DNA of 64,000 bases from Poa pratensis (lineage: Eukaryota; Streptophyta; Magnoliopsida; Poales; Poaceae), in the NCBI GenBank assembly GCA_947311845.1, contig CAMZMU010000107.1, positions 14,489,949 to 14,553,948 of the forward strand, written 5' to 3'. Below the pieces are notes generated by a model, which was not told where the DNA came from, did not search any database, and saw only the letters and a program-made list of their open reading frames with translations. A program made the translations under genes and the position numbers. Of this stretch, positions 55,467 to 64,000 are shown piece by piece. Position 1 is the stretch's first letter; every line of letters starts with the position of its first letter.

Positions 55467-58400
55467 CTATCTTCTTGATCCTGGAAATGTAGGATCCATG
55501 TCTCTAGTATCGTCATCGTCGTCATCTTCGTCAAGGTAGTCTACAGGCAGATCTGCAGGGCGCCGTTTTATCCTCTGGAAGATGTCATCGAGAGATTCAG
55601 GCGAAGAGACATTCGAATGGGGAGCATATCCTGGATCCTGGCGCAGTGGAGTGAACTTCTTGTTGCCCATATTTGCTTTGAAGTTCTGAAAACCATTCTT
55701 CATTGAAGCCCATGTTTGGGTGATTCCAGCAGGCAAGCGCTGTTCAGAATTCCTTCTTCAAGCAGAGATACAGATGTTGACACAGTTTCCTTTTTCGTTG
55801 GCTTCGTTGCCTGCCGACTCTGATCTCTAACAGATGAATACTTGTTGGCAATAGTTTCCCTGTTCTGAGCATATTTCGATTGACCAACTCTTCCATCAAC
55901 TCTTGCAGAAGTTGTTCCCTCATTCATCTCCACTGAATTCTCAACCTGTGAATAACACAAGAAAACGATAAATAAGGAGAAATGCTAGTAATAACTAAAT
56001 AAGTAACAAAACTAGATAAATTTTGGCTGGCGACAGTACAGACATTTCAAACAGAACAAAGACATATACTAACAAACTTGGGAAAAGTTTAGTTAATTCT
56101 GCTACGCAGCGACAGTACCTTTCCAGATTCTACATCTGTGTGTTTGAATCTTGCCAATGGAATAACCTGCTCGCCAACTTTATATCCTTGTTCAATCCAA
56201 GATCTCTCTGCAAAGAAAGTACACATTTTGCTTTGGCAGACCATGTTTTTGAACAAACCAAAGGCAGTATTTAAACCATGGCTTACAGTGATATATAAAA
56301 AGTTCGATGAAATGATCAGACAAATCAGCAATTCTATTTAAAGCTGGATAGCCCAGGAATATGCTTATTAACAGTGACATGTGTGTTTTCCGTCGCAGAA
56401 GAAAACAATAACATGGAGGTTGGTTCGGTGGAAGCTAAGGGACTAGCAGTTGAAAAAGAAACAAAGATAAACACAACGATTTGCTAATGAGAAATAAAAG
56501 ATATCTACATAGAAAAATCTGCTGACATACTAAGATAAAGAAGGATATGCCCCCACAGAGAAAGCTATGTAGTTCTAACCTTTTTGCAGAATGATCATTC
56601 CAGACGGATCAAAGCCATCCAGATTTTCTTCTTCGCGCTGCAACTTGAACACTTTCCAGCTTCCGAAATAGTCAATCACACGTCCAAAGAAGTTACTAGC
56701 AACAAGTAGAGTATAAACAACCATAATTAGTGGATAGATCCTGTTGAAGCCTCTTCCAAAGAAAGGAACTGCGTCATCAATGTTCCCCATTCTCTGCAAT
56801 ATGGTTTGTTCAGCGGTTAGCTAGGTCTTATTCATATCATGAACAATGAGCATAGGAATAAGACTGCAAGGCTGTGGAGCATTCCCTCTTCAAATATCAA
56901 CTAGTATAGCCTTCACAAAACAGAAGCACACAGCGTAAGTAACATGGAGAAACTGTCAAGCTATTACCTTCTCAAAAGTAGTTTTAACATTACCACCAAG
57001 GCGAATGAGATTCAGGAAGTTATAAGAAATGGGAGGTGCATATCTTGCAACCATCCTGCAAAATAGCATTCCGTACACAGCCTAGAATGAGTTGAACGAA
57101 TTGGGGACAGGAAGCACATGAAACATATAAAAGCAGAACAGTATAAACTTACGAACAAATCATAAGCAAGCTGACAGAACTTGTTTGTCGTGGAGTCAGA
57201 GAATAAAACATTAACATCCCAATCTGAAATAGTGAATAGTATGTGCATACACACATATACATCAAAGGGACGAATGCAGCAACCTGTAGACAAATAGGGC
57301 GTAAGTAAAATCATGAAGAACAAGGTTGATACTACAGAATGAATGTACAACCGGATGACAGTATAGGGGCATTCCATTGATTAAGAATTTAAGATAGATA
57401 TTTTATACTGCGTAAATGATAGCATGGCCTATTATACTCAGTGGCCTGGTAACTATGTTGCCTTGTATTAGTCTGCATGTGTTTAAATAAGAAACATTGC
57501 CCAGTGTAAATAAACTACCAAAGGTATCACTATTAACACAATTTAGTGCACTGCAGAAAGCGAGAGCCGTAGCCCATAGTAAGTACAAAAGTTCCATGTA
57601 AGCTGAACATGGGAGAGAGATATTTTTAGTATCTACATGAAGCGCCCGATTTCTTACCTGGACCAGAACCTCTCGCTTTCCGACGGATTTTACAAGAATG
57701 GAAAAAAGTGATAAATCAACACCACTTGGCAGCAAAGTAGCTTCAGCCAACAGTATAGCAGCAGACATGCAGCCAAGAATAACAGCAAGTGCTTTCTGAA
57801 GCTGCTTTCTCAATATACAGCGCCAAATGAACTCTGATAATGCAGAAAAGTGCCACTGAGTCAGTTCCGTACACTACTGAGCAGCTATAGGCATTACCTC
57901 AACTTACTAAGAATCTCTGAAGCTTGGTTAAAGTTTAGATTGTTTCGTCTAGAAATAGCTTTTAAGCCATTTTGACTAGTCCATAGGTAAAGAGAGGAGC
58001 AATAAAAACATTTCGTGCTGGTCCGAAGGATTACCCGTAGTGTCTAACAGGGATCCGAATGTGCCTGATCGACTCTCCCTAAAACTTGATACATATTTCC
58101 TGCTTAGATAAATGAAATTACATCAGTTATGGTAGATGTTGGATCTCTCAGACGATTTCAGACAAGAATAGTAAGTTTGCAGTACATATTGATCAAGGTT
58201 TTGCAAAGAAGTTACTGAAGGATATTTTACAGCTCACGCATCTAGAATGGCGATAAGATTATTCAGACCACCTATCAAGCTATTCATGTCTAGTAGCACG
58301 CGTCACACATATAAATACAACCAGCATACTTGCCGAGCCATTTGTGGAACTATCAGCAGTCCCTGTTTGTACACAGTACTACCTGTTTCCTGCTTAACCA

Positions 58401-61400
58401 GGTCAATGAAACCTCCATCATATGGCGTGCCACTTGGCATCACTTATTTAACAGAACTTTAAAGTTGGTGTAGGTTTGTGAGGCATTACAGTACAAGAAA
58501 AAGGTTCCTAAAATATATTATCAAAAAAGCATTCATTTTTTTAGCAATAAAAAAAAGCATTCATTACAGTGCCTATAGGACAATTCATTGAAGTTGTAAG
58601 TGCAATTTGTCATGATTGACATACTCTGTAGATAATATTTAACAAAAGCTTGACAAACTCACCATCCAGTTGCATCACGGCGTTCATAATTTTTAATGTC
58701 GTCCTCTAGATTGAGAGCTTCCATGACATAAGTCATATATTCACTGTACAATAAGAGAAAATAAAGTTAGTATTATAAACTAAAAAGAGACACTGGCGAC
58801 ACCTAGAATGTCGTTTTCTCTACACAACAGAATTTTGAGAACTACTTTGGCAAGTCTAGAGAAAGTTGGAATTTATGGCATATCTGGCACAGCTGAGAGA
58901 AAAGAGAAAGAAACAATAGTAACATGGTCCTGGGCCTCTAGCACTCTACCCACAATGGTTGGCCATAAAATCGTGATTCATATAGAACCCTGCCTAAGCT
59001 GTAGCTTCAATCAAATGCCTGCCTAAATCAGTCATACTTGCCTAACTCAAGAGTGTGGCAAAGTTAGGAAACCATAGGCTGTGACTGTGAACCAAGCCTT
59101 GTTACACTTCCAGTTTCCATATAAATTCCGAACTACATTGGTCATACTAGATATTACTAAGAGATACACGAACACGAAAAGTAATATCATCCTCTGTTGG
59201 TTTATTCCGCAATACCTTTTACACCGATAGTACTCCTCATGGGCCCTCCTAAGTTGACGTCGGAGAGTGGCCATTGATTTATCATCTGTGTCATAGTCCA
59301 TATCATTTTCACCTAATCTGCCACCAGAAGGCTTGAAAGACGGATCATCCCGCAGCTGAAATGTACATAAAATCACACGTTGTCATCTCTAATTGTAAGG
59401 TTTTTAATTCAACTATAAATAGTACTACTAATTGCTTTGGTACCATTTGAGCAACCATTTGGTCAATAATATCCATATAAGGTCTTAAGAGATCACGCTT
59501 TGACATTTGGTTCGAAGTGGCTTGAGCAACCTAGAAAAGGAACAACACTTCAGCAAACTGCAACAGGTACGAATGGTTATCAAGGATTTGGATAAGTACT
59601 TACAACAATTGTATTTGAATATTCTTGATGAGCATTATCAAGCTTTACAGCGATCTTGGCAACTCTATGAGAAAGTACTTTTTGGCGGTGAGTCCAGTCT
59701 GCATTTTTCCAAATGTTTCTTGGAATTTCACTCAACCCAAAACCAAGAAGAAAAGCACCAGTCACAAGTCCAAAGGTATTTGAGCATGCCATTGCAAATC
59801 CCACAATCCCTCCATCCCTGTCAAAAAATATTTATTCCAGGTCAACAGTCAAGACTATACATCACAGATATTTAAATGACCACCATTATCTGAAAACTAA
59901 TTTGTCAGAGCTCAAGGTCACACAAATGATAATGCAAAGGAGGGTAGTATTTTGTCAGTAGTAATGTTTACATTATATTTTCTTACTAATCAAAGGTGAC
60001 TATATCTAAACATAATGCTGGATAACTTGCTCCATGTTGAAATGTTAGATATGTTTCCATGAAACATTCAACAAGTATCAACATAATTACAAGGTTATCC
60101 ACATATCAGATGAGTCATAGAACATAGGAGCTCAAGTGGAGATTTCAACATACCAAGCTCTATGCATGACCAAAAGAAGTATGAGTCCAAAGAGGCCAAT
60201 AGCTCCCACAATTGAATAGAAGAGCAAGTTCATGTGAATACTAGTTTTTAGCCTTTCTTTAACAGTGAAATCCCCAGCATCTTCATAGCCTTGAATAGTA
60301 GGAACTACAGCCCTGTTTAGAGATATAGACACAAGCCTTGGTTAAGATATAAACACCAATGAAGATGACAAGGATAAAATTTACTGCATCCATGACAAAT
60401 ATACGAATTGATAACTAAAGTAGTACCCACAAAAAGGCACTAGGTTGTCGACTGTTCCACTAGAAATAGAGTAAGCAACCTTATAGTAACAAGACAAGCT
60501 TAAATTCTTTTGAAGGACCAAACAGGTAAGAAAGCATATAATAAGAGAGGAAATGTGTTTTCCAGTATTTTGCCATTTACAAACGATGTAGTGCTACATG
60601 CTTAATGACTTCTTTTCAAGCACATACCTAGTAAGTTCATCTAAAGCTGAAACAGAGGTGATATGAAAATGCTGTTCTGCTAAATCGTTAACTGGGAACT
60701 GAGGAATCGGATCTAAAATGAAAGATTTTTTGCATTTTGAGAGTAGCACTGACATCTTGCTGTAAGAAATACAGAAAGCCATGCAAGACATGATGATAGT
60801 TCCATACCATGTTAAGATAAATGTGCTCCAATACGACCAGCTCCAGAAGAAGCCGATTCCACCTTTATCAAAGCCAAGTAATGTCTGCATTTGAGGTGAT
60901 GTAAGAGTTTAGATCAAATAAGTATATGAAGATCATTTGCCAGCATGATGCGTGGATAAAGTTTAGCATACAGGGATTGCATTATTTATTGGCCAAAATA
61001 TATGTTGATATTCGAGTTCTAACTTCTCAACAAGCAGTGTAGGAAGTGGTCGACTAACACCCAAATGACCATGACATGACATCAATGGAACATGTATCTA
61101 CAAAATGTACGGGATGCTGATGTAGCTGACCTAGGGCTTCTTGGTGGCAAATGGTAAAACCTGGTTTGTGAACGTTTCCCCTACACCTGATACCTATGCC
61201 TCGTGGAGATAGCAAAATTCATGCTCGGCCTTCATGCGGCTATACAGCCAAAAGGAGGAGAGGGTTCAGACTGAATGTGTGTGAAGCTGAACCACAATAT
61301 CTGAAGAAGTTTGATGAATTTTATGTCTGGTCAATGTTCAATCCCATCGTTCGGTTCTTAGTTCCTAGAGCTCAAAGTTGCTGCTTGTTGCAGCTGCGTG

Positions 61401-62167
61401 CTCCATTGTTACATTCATGTGAACCGTCAAATAGCTAGAGGGACATTAATTTCCATTTTTCTGTCATATACTCTTATGAACGTAACATAATGGTGAATAC
61501 ATGAATGGCACGGCGAATTGATGACTTAATAGGCAAACTCTAAACAGACAGCAAAAGAGCTTATTCGAAGGGGGCCACAGTAAGACGACGGAACATGGGG
61601 ATGCCAATTAACCACAAAGGGCCAACTGGTGCAGAGAGAGACTTCTCAGAAGCTAATTGGAGTCAGGCTGGCCATATGCACTTACCCTATGGTGCCAATT
61701 CAGCTCGGCTACGTTGTATATGCTGCATTTGATGTAACTATGAATGAATTAAATAATGAACAGATGGCCTCTCGGATGGACGCAGGGGTGTACTTGATAC
61801 CCTATTCACCCAGACCTCATTCCGGGACCAGAGGCAGCAACTCAAATGCATGATTCACCAGAAGTTAAATTTATGTCTTAATTCCCCCATACATCCTAAT
61901 TGGCGGATCTCACCGCACCGACGACAAAACGGGTGGGTCAGGAACACGGCCCGGATCGTAATCGAGGGGTCGGGTGATGTAGAGGGATGGAGATCTGACC
62001 GTCCAGATGTCGGCGGGGACGAGGATGATGAAGGAGAGGGAGCAGAACCAGGCGTAGCCGACGGTGGCGACGACGTAGCGCGGCACGCCCGGGCCGGCGA
62101 AGTAGCGCAGCGTGACGATGACCATGCCCAGCGTCAGAGGCAGCGATATCAGGTAGAACACCCACAT
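55467..62167 (-). CDS. LMBR1-domain membrane protein (LMBD2 type), one apparent base missing near the 3' end
   Basis: Fourteen exons on the minus strand: 62167-62000, 60884-60808, 60312-60154, 59817-59604, 59530-59444, 59355-59216, 58743-58663, 58099-58035, 57833-57658, 57283-57153, 57055-56968, 56793-56580, 56207-56119 and 55945-55467. All introns are GT-AG and phases join without stops for 563 codons. Several hydrophobic segments span the membrane ([15 protein letters not shown] at the start, [30 protein letters not shown]). [14 protein letters not shown] and [12 protein letters not shown] are family hallmarks. The product would be about 722 residues, near the length of the plant LMBD2 homologues, and is a multi-pass protein of poorly known function. 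In the last exon GGAATTCTG (about 55748-55753) should read GGAAATTCTG. As given, the frame ends at 55700 (644 residues) and loses the conserved [17 protein letters not shown] block and acidic tail. Confidence 0.9.
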
Positions 62168-62579
62168 CTCGCCGCCGCCCGCCGCGGCGCCGCGCCGGCC
62201 GGAGGAGAGCCGGTGAAGCGGAGGGGGTGGGGGCGAGTCGGTGGCGGTGGAGGAGTCCGACTGGCTCGGAAGCTTCTCTCTGTCGCGTGGCGAGGTGGGG
62301 TACGGGAGATCGCGGTGTTCCTTGTCTCCGGAGAACTGGCGAAGCGCACGGCGGGGGGAGAGGTAGGAAGGAGAAGGAAGATGGTGGTGGTGGGCTCGGC
62401 GTGCCCAGCAGAAAGTCGTTTTCTTCGGGCTATTGCAATTTCGGTACGAGGGGAGTAGCACGCACGCAAAATTGGATCCGCCCAATAAAAACGAAATATA
62501 TTATGCGTGGGTGATACAGCTCTCTCGGACCAAACTTTTGACCCAGGAAATATATTAGATTGCGCTAAAAATGCTCAAC
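62168..62579. other. 5' region of the LMBR1-domain gene
   Basis: GC-rich 5' UTR and promoter. An open frame extends upstream of the chosen ATG to about 62485 but has no ATG of its own in that frame. The start at 62167 gives the family N-terminus [10 protein letters not shown]. Confidence 0.5.
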
Positions 62580-63018
62580 CATTTGCATTAGAATATAATA
62601 ATTGTGTACAAAGTACTTGGCTCCTAAGTTGATTTTTTCTAAGGTTGACCGCATTTCAAGATAAATGTATCCATATCTACAACGTCAAATCGATATAGAC
62701 TCGTATGCAGATTGATATAGGAGTACAATTTTATGCGAAACGGTCCCCGGATTCAACAAAAAGTACCTCGGTTACTGAAAATAAGGGCTATAAGTTTTTT
62801 CAAAAATCAAATAGGAGTAGTGCAAAATTTGACCAACTTTTTAGAAAGAAAAAACTATTAATATCTAAAATACCGTGAGATACATCATAAAATATATTTT
62901 CATAAAATATTGTAAATATAGTATTGCAGTTATTGATCGTTTTCAAAAGTTTAGTCAAACATTACGTTGTTTGACTTTTGAAAAAAAATACGCCTTACTT
63001 TCGGGAATGGAGAGAGTA
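62580..63018. mobile_element. Stowaway-related decayed repeat
   Basis: Contains AGTCAAACATTACGTTGTTT, then GACTTTTGAAAAAAAATACG and ends TTCGGGAATGGAGAGAGTA, as in the long Stowaway group at 32751. The left border is lost and may include an older element. Confidence 0.5.
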
Positions 63019-64000
63019 TTGGACGATTGGCTTATAGGGTAAGGATTACCTAATTTTATTTAAATAGAAATTTATCTGTTTTCATATCCGTATTCGCTTC
63101 AAAATCGAAACCACATATGTATATCTATTTGTAAGTAAATTCAGATAGTTTCCACATTCATCTTTAGTCTCTCGAATTTGGATAGATTTTCACTGTCACT
63201 TTCACCCTACATGGTAGCTCTCGGATGCAATCTCGAAAAACACGACTGAATACCGGGATTTCACCCGACTTTGGCTAAAGTGTGTGGGTAAACCACCACG
63301 CTCCCCGCATGTGTAATCCCGTGTAATAAAAGAACAGCCAAAAGAATGTACGCTCGAAATTAAACCCAGCCATTTTACACAAAACTAACAATGAAAAGCA
63401 ACAGAAGCAAATGTGTACCAAACCTAACAAAAAACTGAGTGTCGAAATTCCAAGACTAACATTGAAAAGCAACTAAAATAAAAATTACTATTAAATGGAA
63501 GTTGGCGATTGTGGTAAGGCGTCTAAGAACACTCAACACTTATCATTGGATACATCTCGACCATCCAATCTACATCCGACCTCACACAGGTTTCAGTGTT
63601 TCACAACCAAAAACGGCAAGATTTTTCTTTAAAAAAATACCCAAATCGAGGGAGCACCACATGTAACAAAAATCCAACTAAAAGCAAAATTTAATCACTG
63701 TGTGTACAAGGCGTGATTTCCGACTAGACTAGCTTCTCTATCGCTAAAATAACATCAATCCATCTGTACATGATTAGCTTGTTGACTTTGTTGTTGGTTT
63801 ATGGACATTTCCCTTTGTTTCCCTTTTTCTTTCTAATAATATAAATATAACCTTTTAGCCAGCCATGTATTGTTCCCAAGAAATATGTTGTGGCTGAGAT
63901 ATAAGTTGCCATTGAGACGAGATCAGTCGATGGAGCTTAATTGTCGTCCATTATCCATGGTTCATATGGTTATACATAAATTTATATTTTCCGGGACATG
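63019..64000. other. Intergenic sequence without a recognised gene
   Basis: AT-rich, with only short ORFs (65 codons at 63275-63472) and no recognised repeat borders. Confidence 0.4.

Noticed and set aside
61196..61438. 80-codon ORF inside intron 1 of the LMBR1-domain gene
   Set aside because: No domain or family resemblance; intronic location on the other strand.

Overview
The window reads as a gene-poor stretch of a grass nuclear genome, most likely a Triticeae or other Pooideae species. The signs are several Stowaway MITEs with CTCCCTCCGTTCC-type ends, nested Gypsy retrotransposons, GC-rich 5' exons with short GT-AG introns, and proteins with clear plant relatives. There is no prokaryotic, viral or organellar gene organisation.

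Positions 1-22,830 are repeats. A tandem array (unit about 575 bp, rich in GATATC) is split at 2581/22713 by a 20.1-kb LTR retrotransposon on the minus strand (TSD ACCGC). That element codes only for gag-protease. It was itself hit by a 12.0-kb Tat-like Gypsy element on the plus strand (TSD CTAAA). The inner element has nearly identical 515/517-bp LTRs but a badly broken gag-pol, and it carries a degenerate antisense gene between pol and its 3' LTR.

Positions 22,831-39,400 hold decayed repeats (a LINE tail, a Copia LTR with its primer site, a LINE reverse transcriptase fragment, Stowaway MITEs, a solo LTR with TSD CCGTT beside a hairpin element, and a PIF/Harbinger-like element with its own ORF). 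Among them is one convincing gene, a three-exon bHLH transcription factor of the Ia type (27221-28714).

Positions 39,500-47,610 contain a uclacyanin-type phytocyanin gene whose GPI-anchor tail is out of frame, two inverted-repeat (foldback) elements (one holding a nested Stowaway), and two divergent F-box genes. Positions 49,516-54,924 are a tandem segmental duplication (A1-B1-A2-insert-B2). It carries two copies of a small gene with an OCTOPUS-like Cys/His N-terminal motif; copy 1 is frameshifted and copy 2 is open.

Positions 55,467-62,167 (minus strand) hold a 14-exon gene for an LMBR1-domain membrane protein (LMBD2 type). All its junctions join in phase, but one base appears to be missing in the last exon. 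The genes look like independent loci, not a pathway or cluster.

Three otherwise good genes each carry a single 1-nt deletion, and two of the three fall in runs of one base. This may reflect sequence-quality problems as much as biology. I did not find a convincing new biological system. The most unusual items are the ORF in the Harbinger-like element, the recent insertion of a coding-dead retrotransposon with an antisense gene, and the 1.67-kb insertion exposed by the segmental duplication.
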